The notes under the pieces are model-generated. The model was given only the letters and a program-made list of their open reading frames with translations, was not told the origin of the DNA and did no database searches. DNA of 64,000 nt, taken from the NCBI RefSeq assembly GCF_014654785.1, contig NZ_BNBD01000005.1, positions 1-64,000 on the forward strand, given 5' to 3'. This stretch comes from Streptomyces mashuensis (lineage in GTDB: Bacteria > Actinomycetota > Actinomycetes > Streptomycetales > Streptomycetaceae). A program made the translations under genes and the position numbers. Within the stretch, counting starts at the first letter, position 1, and every line of letters begins with the position of its first letter. Below, piece by piece: positions 7,973-16,654 of the stretch.

Positions 7973-9379
7973 TCAGGCCACCGTGGACTCGGACGACGAG
8001 CCGTAGAACTCCGCCTCCATCGCGGCGGCGGCGCGCTCGGCGACCGCGGCCTCCGCGGCCAGGTCGCGGGCGGTGTCGCCGTCCTCCGTCATGGCGCGGT
8101 CGGTGTAGACGAGGGGGCGTTCGGCGTCGGTGACGAGGTGTTTGACGACCTGGACGTTGCCGTTGACGTCCCAGACGGCGATGCCCGGCGTGAGCGTGGG
8201 AATGATCTCCACGGCCCAGCGGGGGAGGCCGAGGACGCGGCCGGTGGCGCGGGCCTCGTCCGCCTTCTGGGCGTAGATGGTGCGGGTGGACGCCATCTTG
8301 AGGATGGCGGCGGCCTCCTTGGCCGCCGCGCCGTCGACGACGTCGGAGAGGTGGTGGACGACGGCCACGAAGGACAGGCCGAGGCGGCGGCCGAACTTGA
8401 GGAGGCGCTGGAAGAGCTGGGCGACGAACGGCGAGTTGATGATGTGCCAGGCCTCTTCGACGAGGAAGATGCGCTTGCGCCGGTCGGGCCGGATCCAGGT
8501 GTGTTCCAGCCACACGCCGACGATCGCCATGAGGATGGGCATGGCGATGGAGTTGCGGTCGATGTGGGACAGGTCGAAGACGATCAGGGGGGCGTCGAGG
8601 TCGATGCCGGCGGTCGTCGGGCCGTCGAACATGCCGCGGAGGTCACCGTCGACCAGGCGGTCCAGGACCAGGGCGACGTCCAGGCCCCAGGCGCGTACGT
8701 CGTCTATGTCGACGTTCATCGACTCGGCCGACTCGGCCTCGGGGTGGCGGAGCTGTTCGACGATGTCGGTGAGGACGGGCTGCCGGTCCCTGATCGTCTC
8801 GTTGACGTAGGCGTGGGCGACCTTGAGGGCGAAGCCGGCGCGTTCGTCGAGGCCGCGGCCGGTGGCCACCTCGATGATGGTGCGGAGGAGGGCCAGCTGG
8901 CCGGTGGTGGTGATGGCCGGGTCGAGCGGGTTGAGGCGGATGCCGCCGTCGAGGGCGGCCATGGGGTCGAGCCGGATGGGGGTTATGCCGAGCTGCTGGG
9001 CGATGAGGTTCCACTCGCCGACGCCGTCCTCGCCCTGCGCGTCGAGGACGACGACCTGCCGATCGCGGAAGCGCAGCTGGCGCAGCACATAGGTCTTCTC
9101 CAGCGCCGACTTGCCGTTGCCGGACTCGCCGAGGACGAGCCAGTGGGGGGCGGGCAGCTGCTGGCCGTAGAGCTGGAAGGGGTCGTAGATGTAGCCCTTG
9201 CCGGAGTAGACCTCGCGGCCGATGATGACGCCCGAGTCGCCGAGCCCCGGGGCGGCCGTGGGCAGGTAGACGGCCTGCGCCTGCCCGGTGGAGGTGCGGA
9301 CCGGCAGCCGGGTGGTCTCCACCTTGCCGAACAGGAAGCTGGTGAACGCGTCGGTGAGGGTGGCGAGCGGATCGAGCAC
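7973..9379 (-). CDS. VirB4-like conjugation ATPase
   Basis: This 468-aa P-loop ATPase has Walker A GESGNGKS (about residue 85), followed by VLDAQGEDG, and Walker B RIFLVEEAWHI. It also has the QxxxxS/T-type sensor region (FVAVVHHLSDV), as in VirB4/TraE/TraC ATPases. It would power pilus-like assembly or protein transport at the inner face of the membrane. The start is the GTG at 9379, which gives the N-terminal segment MLDPLATLTDAFTSFLFGKVE. It lies 10 bp after the SCO6880-family gene. That neighbour has the membrane-anchored N-terminal part normally fused to VirB4, so the pair looks like a split VirB3/VirB4 unit. Confidence 0.85.
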   Translation of the reverse strand: MLDPLATLTDAFTSFLFGKVETTRLPVRTSTGQAQAVYLPTAAPGLGDSGVIIGREVYSGKGYIYDPFQLYGQQLPAPHWLVLGESGNGKSALEKTYVLRQLRFRDRQVVVLDAQGEDGVGEWNLIAQQLGITPIRLDPMAALDGGIRLNPLDPAITTTGQLALLRTIIEVATGRGLDERAGFALKVAHAYVNETIRDRQPVLTDIVEQLRHPEAESAESMNVDIDDVRAWGLDVALVLDRLVDGDLRGMFDGPTTAGIDLDAPLIVFDLSHIDRNSIAMPILMAIVGVWLEHTWIRPDRRKRIFLVEEAWHIINSPFVAQLFQRLLKFGRRLGLSFVAVVHHLSDVVDGAAAKEAAAILKMASTRTIYAQKADEARATGRVLGLPRWAVEIIPTLTPGIAVWDVNGNVQVVKHLVTDAERPLVYTDRAMTEDGDTARDLAAEAAVAERAAAAMEAEFYGSSSESTVA

Positions 9380-9389
9380 GGCATTGCCC

Positions 9390-10949
9390 CTATCGTCGGA
9401 TGCCGGTCGCGAACGGCAGCGTGTTGACGAACGCCCTGTGGTGTTCCCGGTCGCACCACTCGAGCTTGAGGTAGCTCTTGCCGGCCGAGGCTCTGATGGT
9501 CCTCTTGTCGCGCGCCAGGGCCTCGGGGGAGCGCGAGGAGACGGTGATGTACCCGACGAGGTTGACGCCGGCCGCGCCGCTGGCGAGGTCCTCGCCGCGC
9601 TGGTCGACGCGGGAGTGGTGGGCGACGTCGCGGGGGTCGACGACGCGGTTCATCTTGGCGGCGCGGGAGGCGTCGGCGTCGTCGTTGGTCTTCTCCGTGA
9701 GCATGCGCTCGATGGCCACATCGGTGGGTTCGAGGTCCATGCAGACGGCGACGGTGCGGATCACGTCGGGGGTGTGGACGAGGAGCGGGGCGAGGAAGTT
9801 CACCCCCACGGGGGTCATCGGCCATTCCTTGACCCATGCGGTGGCGTGACACCAGGGCGCGCGGGTTGACGACTCACGGGTCTTGGCCTTGAGGTGCGTG
9901 GCGTCGGTGGCGTCGAGCTCGGCCGGCCAGGCGTTGCGCTTCGTCATGGCCTGGATGTGGTCGATGGGGTGGTCGGGGTCGTACATGGAGTGGACGAGGG
10001 ACGCCAGGCGGGCCTGGCCCAGCGGCTGCCGCACCCGGATGTCGGCCTCGGCGAGCCGTGCGCAGATGTCGGTGAGTTCGCGGGCCATGACGACGGCGAG
10101 GCCAGCGTCGCGGTCGATGTGCCGGCGGCCGCCCTCCTGGCGGGCGGCGCGTGCGATGGCCTGGGCCTCGGCGGCCAGTTCCCGGCTGTAGTGCATGCAC
10201 GCCACCAGGTAGGCGCGGTGCTGCTCCGAGGAGGTCGACACCATCGACTGGAGCTGGTCGTAGGAGTTCTTGAGCCACTCCGGTGCCCGCTCGTCGCCGC
10301 GCCGTTCGACGTCCTTGGCGTGCGCGTCGGGGTCGGCGGGGAGGGTGCGGGCGAGCATCTGGATGCGGGTGACGTAGCCGTCGCCGTTGGCGACGTGCTT
10401 GAGGAGGGTGCCGAACCGTTCGACCAGGGCCTCCTGGTCCTCCGAGTCGCGCAGGCCCACGCCGGGCCCCTCGATCTCGATGGCGGCGGTGACGGTGCGG
10501 CGGTCGGCGTGCAGCAGCACGGCGATCTCGTCGGGCCCGAAGGGCGCGGCGAGCCAGTTGATGCGCCCGATGCCCGGCGGCGGCCCGACCTCCACCTCCC
10601 GCCCGTCCAGGCGGGTGCCGGCCTCCATGGCGGAGGAACGGTACGTCGCGCCCTTGCGCACGATCCGCTTGTAGGAGCGGTTGATCTCGAACCACTTGTA
10701 GAACGTGCGGTGCCGGTACGGCACGTAGACGGCTGCCAGGGCGAGCGCCGGGAAGCCGGTGAGCGTGACGATCCGCAGCGGCAGCACCGGCACGAGCAGC
10801 CCGCACATCATGCCGAGGAAGGCGCCGGCGATGATCAGTGCGATCTCGCCGCTCTCCCGGTTCTTGCCGACGACGGCATTGGGCCGGGCGCGGCCGATCA
10901 GATACGTCCGGCGGGCCGCGACCGGCTGGGACTGCGCCTGGATCGTCAA
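9390..10949 (-). CDS. SCO6880-family membrane protein (VirB3/VirB4 N-terminal-like)
   Basis: This 519-aa protein has two adjacent hydrophobic helices near the N-terminus (about 35-80, IALIIAGAFLGMMCGLLVPVLPLRI and beyond). A large cytoplasmic region follows that resembles the PrgI/SCO6880-type component of actinobacterial conjugation-like systems. No Walker motifs are seen. Its ATG overlaps the stop of the upstream VirB6-like gene by 4 bp, and the VirB4-like ATPase follows 10 bp later. It is inferred to anchor that ATPase to the membrane complex. The family name is from memory; the exact role is not established. Confidence 0.8.
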   Translation of the reverse strand: MTIQAQSQPVAARRTYLIGRARPNAVVGKNRESGEIALIIAGAFLGMMCGLLVPVLPLRIVTLTGFPALALAAVYVPYRHRTFYKWFEINRSYKRIVRKGATYRSSAMEAGTRLDGREVEVGPPPGIGRINWLAAPFGPDEIAVLLHADRRTVTAAIEIEGPGVGLRDSEDQEALVERFGTLLKHVANGDGYVTRIQMLARTLPADPDAHAKDVERRGDERAPEWLKNSYDQLQSMVSTSSEQHRAYLVACMHYSRELAAEAQAIARAARQEGGRRHIDRDAGLAVVMARELTDICARLAEADIRVRQPLGQARLASLVHSMYDPDHPIDHIQAMTKRNAWPAELDATDATHLKAKTRESSTRAPWCHATAWVKEWPMTPVGVNFLAPLLVHTPDVIRTVAVCMDLEPTDVAIERMLTEKTNDDADASRAAKMNRVVDPRDVAHHSRVDQRGEDLASGAAGVNLVGYITVSSRSPEALARDKRTIRASAGKSYLKLEWCDREHHRAFVNTLPFATGIRR

Positions 10950-12337
10950 CTCCGCTCACCTCCGGATGTCGTGCTCGTGCTGTTGTTCTGCGCGCGGGGC
11001 GCGGGAATGGCGGAGGGAGCGCTTCCGCCGCCGGTGCCGGCGGCCGGGGCGGCGGCGGGTGGTGGCGGTGCGGTGGCGGGGCGGGCGCTGTGGGCGGTGA
11101 CGCCGCCGGAGACGGAGTGCGCGGGCCGGGCCGTCCGGCTGCCGCCGTCGCCGCGGGCGCTGTGCGTGGTGATGCCCTGCTTGACGAGCGCGGCGGGCGA
11201 GGAGATCACGGCCGCGGCCTGGCGCGAGGCGGCGTCGCTGCTGGCGCTGCGGCTCTTGATGATCTCGTCGCCGAAGCCGGGGACGAAGCGGTAGATCATG
11301 GCGCTGGCGAAGATCGCGAGAATGATGATGGCCAGCCCGGACACGACGGCGGAGAAGGCCCCGGGGCCCTTGCCGGTCGACAGCGCGCCGGCCAGGCCCA
11401 GCACGATCATGATGACCGGCTTGACGAGGATCACCGCGATCATGATGCCGGCCCAGCGGCGGACATGGCCCCACATGTTCTTGTCGACCAGCCCCGAGTA
11501 CACGGCGGTACCGAGGAGCGCCCCTACGTACAGCAGCGCGGCCCGCACCACGAGCTCCAGCCACAGCACGCCCGCGGCGAGGACCGAGACCAGGGACACG
11601 ACGATCAGCATGATCGGCCCGCCGCCGATGCCGTCGCCCTTCTTCAGGGCCTCGGAGAACCCGCCGAAGAACTGGTCGTTGTTGGCGGCCGTGCCGCGAA
11701 TGATCGCCTCGGTGACGGCGTCGGTGGCGGACGTGACGGTGTAGAGCACGAGCGGCGTGAACGCGGAGGCCAGCACGGTCAGCCACAGGAACCCGACGGC
11801 CTCGGTGACCGCCTCGCTGAACGGCACCCCGCGCACGGCACGCTTGGCGACGGCGAGCAGCCAGAGGATGAGCGTGAGAACGGTGGAGGCGGCGAAGACG
11901 ACGGCGTACTGGCGGAGGAAGGTGCCGTTGGTGAAGTCGACCTGCCCCGTGGCGCGGACGGCGTCGGAAAGCTTGTGAATGATCCAGGAGGCGGCGTCGG
12001 CGCATCCCTTGGCCAGGGAGGAAAGGGGGTCGACGGAGTCCGCGGGGGCGGTTTGGGAGGGGGTGGTGGTTCCGGCTCCGGTGCCACCTTTGCAGTAGTC
12101 CTTTGCGGGTCCGCGAATCAGGTCGCAGGGGTCGTTGCTCGCCCCGGCGCTCGGCGCTGGTGTGGCGGCTGCGCTGCCCGACGGCGTGGGCGTCGGGCCG
12201 GTGGAGCCGCTTGCTCCAGGAGCCGGCGTCGGGGTGGGGGACGGCGCTGCGAAGGCGCGCGCGGAGAGCACGACGACCAACGCCTGGAGCGAGGCAACGG
12301 TGGCGATGAGCCTGCCGACGCGACCGCTAGCGGGCAT
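10946..12337 (-). CDS. Polytopic membrane protein (VirB6/TrbL-like)
   Basis: This 463-aa protein has an N-terminal signal-like hydrophobic segment and a Pro/Ser/Thr/Ala-rich stretch (about 30-70). A short Cys-containing segment follows (NDPCDLIRGPAKDYCKGG), then about six transmembrane helices (about 135-340) and a disordered Ser/Ala/Pro C-terminus. The large central multi-span region between VirB8-like and VirB4-like genes suggests a VirB6/TrbL-like channel component. It overlaps the upstream gene by 11 bp and the downstream gene by 4 bp. The two Cys before the first core helix could form an extracytoplasmic disulfide. Confidence 0.72.
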   Translation of the reverse strand: MPASGRVGRLIATVASLQALVVVLSARAFAAPSPTPTPAPGASGSTGPTPTPSGSAAATPAPSAGASNDPCDLIRGPAKDYCKGGTGAGTTTPSQTAPADSVDPLSSLAKGCADAASWIIHKLSDAVRATGQVDFTNGTFLRQYAVVFAASTVLTLILWLLAVAKRAVRGVPFSEAVTEAVGFLWLTVLASAFTPLVLYTVTSATDAVTEAIIRGTAANNDQFFGGFSEALKKGDGIGGGPIMLIVVSLVSVLAAGVLWLELVVRAALLYVGALLGTAVYSGLVDKNMWGHVRRWAGIMIAVILVKPVIMIVLGLAGALSTGKGPGAFSAVVSGLAIIILAIFASAMIYRFVPGFGDEIIKSRSASSDAASRQAAAVISSPAALVKQGITTHSARGDGGSRTARPAHSVSGGVTAHSARPATAPPPPAAAPAAGTGGGSAPSAIPAPRAQNNSTSTTSGGERS

Positions 12338-13136
12338 AGGTGAACCCTCCGAACCCTTGGACGGCGTCCGACATGTCCTTGGCCGTGGAAGCGGCCTGGT
12401 CCCTGCCGACGGGCGTCGGCCCGTCCTTCTGCGTGAAGCCGGTGATCTTCCAGTCGTCGCCTGTCCACTTCAGGTCGAAGGTGTTGGTGTACCAGCCCTC
12501 GGACACCGGGGTCTTCGAGCCCTCGCCGGCGATGCCGAACAGCGTGCTGTACCAGACGGCGACGCTGGCCGTGTCACCCTCGTACTTGAGCGTCCTGGTG
12601 CCGACGGGGTTGGTGCGGGACACGAAGGTCATGCCTTTCGGCGCGTTGCCGCTCCCGTCGAGACCGATCTTGTTCAGGAAGCCGGGGTCGGAGTAGACCT
12701 TGTCGAGGTCGCCGCGACGCGCGTCGGCGAACTCGGGGGCGTACACCGCGTCCACGATCGCCCGGCGGCTCTCCGCCCTGAACATCCCGTCCCCGCCCAG
12801 CGCCACCGCGTAGTTCGCCGCCGCCGACTGCGCCCCCTGTTCCGTGTGTGCGAAGCCGGACGCGATGTCTCCGGTCTTGCCGTCGACCGGTTTGACGCCC
12901 GAAGGGCGGGTTGCGGCCGGGGACGGGCGGGTTGCTTTGTCCGCCGCCGTGGGGGTGCCGTCGTCGCCGCCCCGGTTGGCGAAGGCGATGGCCGCGAGCA
13001 GGAGGACCACCACGCCGGCGCCCATGGCCAGGTTCCTCCGGCCCGAAGGGCCCCGGCGTCTTGCCGCGGGGTACGGGTCGGCCTCGCCCTCGGGCAGCCG
13101 CGTACGGGTCATGTGGCCGTCGTCGCCGGGACTCAT
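12327..13136 (-). CDS. Single-span membrane protein (VirB8/TcpC-like candidate)
   Basis: This 269-aa protein has a charged cytoplasmic N-terminus, one transmembrane helix (MGAGVVVLLLAAIAFA at about 38-53), a Thr/Pro/Ala linker and an extracytoplasmic domain of about 180 residues. The domain has alternating helix/strand character ending in DLKWTGDDWKITGF, which resembles the NTF2-like fold of VirB8/TcpC conjugation proteins. Position between the small VirB2-like gene and the VirB6-like gene supports that reading. Similarity is by architecture only. Translation may start at the ATG (GDDGHMTR) eight codons downstream instead. Confidence 0.65.
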   Translation of the reverse strand: MSPGDDGHMTRTRLPEGEADPYPAARRRGPSGRRNLAMGAGVVVLLLAAIAFANRGGDDGTPTAADKATRPSPAATRPSGVKPVDGKTGDIASGFAHTEQGAQSAAANYAVALGGDGMFRAESRRAIVDAVYAPEFADARRGDLDKVYSDPGFLNKIGLDGSGNAPKGMTFVSRTNPVGTRTLKYEGDTASVAVWYSTLFGIAGEGSKTPVSEGWYTNTFDLKWTGDDWKITGFTQKDGPTPVGRDQAASTAKDMSDAVQGFGGFTYAR

Positions 13137-13274
13137 CGCTCGCCTGCTCCCTCGTGGGTCGTCGTCGCTGCCTTGCCGCCCGTATATGACGGTAGCGGTG
13201 TGAAGGGAATCCCGGGGCTGGGCGAGGGGGAGTGAGGGGGCATCAGGTGGCGAACCCGGAGTGGTGTGGGGCGG

Positions 13275-13583
13275 TCAGACGGCCATGCCGTAGACGATGG
13301 TGAACAGCGTCCCGAGCGAGCCGATGATGAAGACGCCGGTCAGGCCGGCGACGATGAGGCCCTTGCCCTGTTCCGCGCTGAACGTGTCGCGCAACGCCGT
13401 CGCACCGATGCGCTGCTTCGCCGCGCCCCAGATGGCGATCGCCAGGCACAGCAGGATGGCCACCGCCATGATGACCTCGATCATCACGCGGGCTTCCCTG
13501 CCGAGCTGCCCGAACGGGCCCCAGTTCGGGGCGATTCCGCCAATGATGGTGTTGATGTCGCCCTTGCCGGCCGCCAGAAACAT
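13275..13583 (-). CDS. Small two-helix membrane protein (VirB2/pilin-like candidate)
   Basis: This 102-aa protein has a short extracytoplasmic N-terminus and two hydrophobic helices (about 32-52 MIEVIMAVAILLCLAIAIWGA, and 76-98 LIVAGLTGVFIIGSLGTLFTIVYG). They are separated by a charged cytoplasmic loop (KQRIGATALRDTFSAEQGKG). Size, topology and position at the head of the secretion-like operon match VirB2-type subunits. No signal peptidase site is obvious. The ATG at 13583 is preceded by a GCGGTGAG ribosome site. A 138-bp gap separates it from the next gene, so a second promoter there is possible. Confidence 0.65.
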   Translation of the reverse strand: MFLAAGKGDINTIIGGIAPNWGPFGQLGREARVMIEVIMAVAILLCLAIAIWGAAKQRIGATALRDTFSAEQGKGLIVAGLTGVFIIGSLGTLFTIVYGMAV

Positions 13584-13952
13584 CGCTAACTCACCGCCCC
13601 AAAACGGGTAGTTGTCGTGCCCTCGCCGGACGGCAGAGGTCAGGCCCTATCTTCGCCGACAACCCCGCATTCGCATGTCGATTTGGCGGCATTTTTTGTC
13701 GCTCCTCGTACGAGTGATCACCGTCACGGCCTTGACCCGCCCCTGACCTGCGGCGGGGCGGCGGAAGGGCGACGGCGAAGGGCGTTGTCGGTGGGTCCGC
13801 TTATGGTGACCGTGTGTATCACGTGTGATGACGCCGAGCAATGTCGGGCGGGGGCCGGGCGGAAGGCGGGGGAGAGACGGTGTTCGAACGACTGTGTGTC
13901 CGGTGGGTACTCTTCCTGCTCTGCGCACGGGTATGGATCAAAGGTGGTACGA
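13584..13952. other. Divergent intergenic region, secretion-like operon / kinase
   Basis: These 369 bp hold the 5' regions of the minus-strand VirB2-like gene and the plus-strand kinase gene. I see an imperfect dyad ATCAC-GT-GTGAT around 13818-13829 and a GTTCGAAC octamer at about 13879. No promoter pair could be assigned confidently and no additional ORF is convincing. Confidence 0.5.
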
Positions 13953-15014
13953 GTGCTGGTTGCCGGTCGTTACCGGTTGGGGGAGCCGCTCGGCCGCGGC
14001 GGCATGGGCGAGGTCCTGCAGGGCTTCGACGAGGTGCTGGGCCGGCAGGTGGCCGTGAAGCTGCTCCTCGGCGACGACGGCGACGATTCCGCCGCGACGC
14101 GCTTCCGCATGGAGGCCCAGACGGCCGCCCGTCTCAACCATCCGAACGTCGTCGCCGCCTACGACTTCGGCGAGTGGGAGGGCCGCTTCTACCTGGTGAT
14201 GGAGCTGGTCCAGGGGCCGAGCCTGGCCGCCGAGCTCACCGCGCAGGGCACGCTGCCCGTGCGGCGCGTGGCCGCGCTGGCCGCGCAGGCGGCCTCCGGG
14301 CTGGCCGCGGCGCACCGGCAGGGAGTCGTCCACCGGGACGTGAAGCCGGGCAACCTCATGGTGGACACCGGCACGGGCGCCCTGAAGATCGGCGACTTCG
14401 GCATCGCCCGCTTCGTCGACGAGACCTCCGCCGGGCTGACCCGCGCCGGCCAGATCGTCGGCACCAGCACGTACCTCGCGCCCGAGCGGGCCCTGGGCCG
14501 CACGGCCGGGCCGGAGTCGGACGTCTACGCGCTGGGCTGCGTGCTGTACCAGCTGCTCGTGGGCCGGCCGCCCTTCTGGTCCGAGAACCCCACCACGCTG
14601 CTGTACATGCACGTGGACAGTCCGCCCGTGCCGCCGCGCGGGCAGCGGCCCGACCTGCCGTGCGCCTTCGAGACCTTCCTGCTGCGGATGCTCGCCAAGC
14701 AGCCGGAGGACCGGCCCTCCGCCCAGGAGGCCGCGGAGTTCTTCGGCGGCGAGGCGTGGCGGGACCGGCCCCAGCCCCTCCCGCAGGCCCGGCAGGAGCC
14801 CCTGCCCGGGCCGGCCGTTCCGCCCATGCCCTCCGCACCGCCGGGCGTACCGCCCGCCCTTCAGCGGGAGACCACGACCACGTACGCGCTGCCGTCGGCG
14901 CGGCAGGCGCGGCCCGCCGCGGCCGTGTTCCGCCGGCCGCAGCTGGTCATGGGTGCGCTGGCCGGCGTGGTGGTGTTCTGCCTGGCGGCGATGGTGGGCG
15001 CCGTGCTCTTCTGA
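13953..15014 (+). CDS. Serine/threonine protein kinase, Hanks type, membrane-anchored
   Basis: This protein of about 353 aa has a complete kinase domain. It has the glycine loop GEPLGRGGMGEV, VAIK-type Lys in VAVKLLL, the catalytic loop VHRDVKPGNLM, DFG in KIGDFGIARF, and an activation loop with TRAGQIVGTSTYLAPE, followed by DVYALGCVLYQLL. A Pro-rich juxtamembrane stretch and one C-terminal helix (about 331-352) follow with almost nothing beyond it. There is therefore no external sensor such as PASTA repeats. The GTG at 13953 has AAAGGTGG upstream; a GTG at 13944 is an alternative. It sits divergently next to the secretion-like operon and could phosphorylate its components, which is inference. 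Confidence 0.92.
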   Translation: MLVAGRYRLGEPLGRGGMGEVLQGFDEVLGRQVAVKLLLGDDGDDSAATRFRMEAQTAARLNHPNVVAAYDFGEWEGRFYLVMELVQGPSLAAELTAQGTLPVRRVAALAAQAASGLAAAHRQGVVHRDVKPGNLMVDTGTGALKIGDFGIARFVDETSAGLTRAGQIVGTSTYLAPERALGRTAGPESDVYALGCVLYQLLVGRPPFWSENPTTLLYMHVDSPPVPPRGQRPDLPCAFETFLLRMLAKQPEDRPSAQEAAEFFGGEAWRDRPQPLPQARQEPLPGPAVPPMPSAPPGVPPALQRETTTTYALPSARQARPAAAVFRRPQLVMGALAGVVVFCLAAMVGAVLF

Positions 15015-15040
15015 GCCGTGCCTCCGCGGATGCCGGGCGG

Positions 15041-15274
15041 CTAGTCGATGTCCTCGACGAAGTGGTCGAACTCGCCCGCCCGTACGCCCAGCACGAAGGC
15101 GTCCCACTTCTTGCTGGTGGTGATGACCACCTTCTCCGGGTTGGTGTTCTCCCGGATGTAGACGTTGTCGTCGCCGTTCTCGCCGAACGCCACCTCCAGG
15201 TAGACCTCCATGGTCTCGTCGTCGGTGGCGGGGATCCACTTCAGGCCGTCCGGCACTCGCTGCGACTGCGACAT
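15041..15274 (-). CDS. DUF397-domain protein
   Basis: This small 77-aa acidic protein contains WDAFVLGVRAGEFDHFV, the C-terminal signature of DUF397 proteins that are abundant in Streptomyces. These usually sit beside an XRE regulator and act as its small partner; here no XRE gene is adjacent. I chose the ATG at 15274 (MSQSQRV); an ATG four codons upstream is also in frame. Its function is unknown. It is convergent with the kinase gene. Confidence 0.8.
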   Translation of the reverse strand: MSQSQRVPDGLKWIPATDDETMEVYLEVAFGENGDDNVYIRENTNPEKVVITTSKKWDAFVLGVRAGEFDHFVEDID

Positions 15275-15420
15275 GGCGCTCACCATAGTGGGCCGGGGGC
15301 GCGTGCGCCGTGCGGTCCGGGTGCACCGGCGCGAACACCGGGTCGTGGAATGCCCTCTGGTGACGGCCCGTCGGCTGATGCAGTCTTGGACGTTGTTCCG
15401 TGAGTGGGGAGGATGGCGAG

Positions 15421-16428
15421 GTGCGCAAGGTCTGGGCCGGGGTGGGCATCGGCGCCGGGTTGTGCCTGGGGCTGCTGGGCCTGCTCTTCGTCGGCGTGTA
15501 CGTGGCCGCGGGGAGCATCGCCGGGACCGCCCGCGGCACCGTGGGGCTCGCGCAGGGTTCCGTCCCCGAGCAGTACCAGGGTCTCGTCGCCAAGTGGGGC
15601 AACCTCTGTCCCGCGCTCAATCCCGCGATCCTGGCGGCGCAGTTGTACACCGAGAGCAACTGGAACCCCCGGGCCGTCAGCCCGGCCGACGCCCGCGGGA
15701 TAGCGCAGTTCATCCCCGAGACGTGGGCCGGCCACGCCATCGACGGCAACGGGGACGGCAAGCGGGACATCTGGGACCCGGCCGACGCCATCCCGTCCGC
15801 CGCCGCGTACGACTGCGACCTGGCGCAGTACATCAAAAACGTGCCGGGCGACCTCACGGACAATATGCTCGCCTCGTACAACGCGGGCTCGTACGCCGTC
15901 ATCAAGGCCGGCGGCATCCCGCCGTACAACGAGACACAGGGGTACGTGCGGTCCATCCGCAGCCTGGAGAAGAGCTTCGCCCGGCCCGTGGGCAGGGTGG
16001 CGCCGTCGCAGCAGGCCGCGGGTGCCATCTACTTCGCGCAGGAGAAGCTGGGCACGCCCTACCTGTGGGGCGGCGACGGCACGCCGGAGGACAACGGGCG
16101 GTTCGACTGCTCGGGCCTGACCAAGGCCGCGTACGCCACCGTCGGCATCGAACTGCCGCGCGTGGCGAACGACCAGTGGAACGCGGGGCCGCACCCCAAG
16201 AGGGACGAGCTCCTGCCCGGCGACCTCGTGTTCTATGCCACCGACCTGAAGGACCCGCGGACCATCCACCACGTGGGGCTGTACGTCGGTGGCGGCTACA
16301 TGATCCATGCGCCGCGCACGGGGGCAGTCATCCGGTTCGAGAAGATCGACTCGCAGCCGGACTACATCGGAGCGACGCGGGTGACGACGGACGGCGCGAA
16401 GGCGCTGCCGCGCCGGGGCGCGGTGTGA
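15421..16428 (+). CDS. Secreted lytic transglycosylase / NlpC-P60 peptidoglycan hydrolase
   Basis: This 335-aa two-domain cell-wall enzyme has an N-terminal membrane helix (about 4-32). The SLT domain (about 55-190) has the catalytic Glu in LYTESNWNPRAVS and the ARGIAQFIPETW and MLASYNAGSYAV motifs. The NlpC/P60 domain (about 205-320) has catalytic Cys in RFDCSGLTKAAY, His in IHHVGLYVG and a downstream IHAPRTG. The GTG at 15421 has GGGAGGA 7 bp upstream; an upstream GTG at 15400 is less well placed. Two-domain hydrolases of this kind are the VirB1-like component of Gram-positive type IV secretion loci, consistent with its place beside that operon. Confidence 0.9.
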   Translation: MRKVWAGVGIGAGLCLGLLGLLFVGVYVAAGSIAGTARGTVGLAQGSVPEQYQGLVAKWGNLCPALNPAILAAQLYTESNWNPRAVSPADARGIAQFIPETWAGHAIDGNGDGKRDIWDPADAIPSAAAYDCDLAQYIKNVPGDLTDNMLASYNAGSYAVIKAGGIPPYNETQGYVRSIRSLEKSFARPVGRVAPSQQAAGAIYFAQEKLGTPYLWGGDGTPEDNGRFDCSGLTKAAYATVGIELPRVANDQWNAGPHPKRDELLPGDLVFYATDLKDPRTIHHVGLYVGGGYMIHAPRTGAVIRFEKIDSQPDYIGATRVTTDGAKALPRRGAV

Positions 16429-16654
16429 GCGGGGCGTGAGCGACGCGGGGTGAACGGGGGATGAACGCCGCCCTCGGGGAAGGGTGGTGGGTCACCCTTG
16501 GATAACGTCCTAGTGATCATTGGGTGGAGAGGGGAACGGCCGGCCGGAGCCGGGCGTTCCATTGAAGTGGGAAAGCAGCGCCGCACGCTGCGGCGCACGG
16601 ACCAACGGGGGTCGGTGACCGACGTAGCGACAGGCGACAGATAGGGGCCGGGCG

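Noticed and set aside
6305..9427. A 1040-codon plus-strand open frame opposite the VirD4/VirB4-like genes
   Set aside because: Its translation is Gly/Asp/Val-rich noise; the opposite strand carries clear ATPase motifs and overlapping operon structure.
13812..13832. ATCAC-GT-GTGAT dyad between the kinase and secretion-like operon as an operator
   Set aside because: The arms are only 5 bp and no regulator is adjacent; it was mentioned only as part of the intergenic description.
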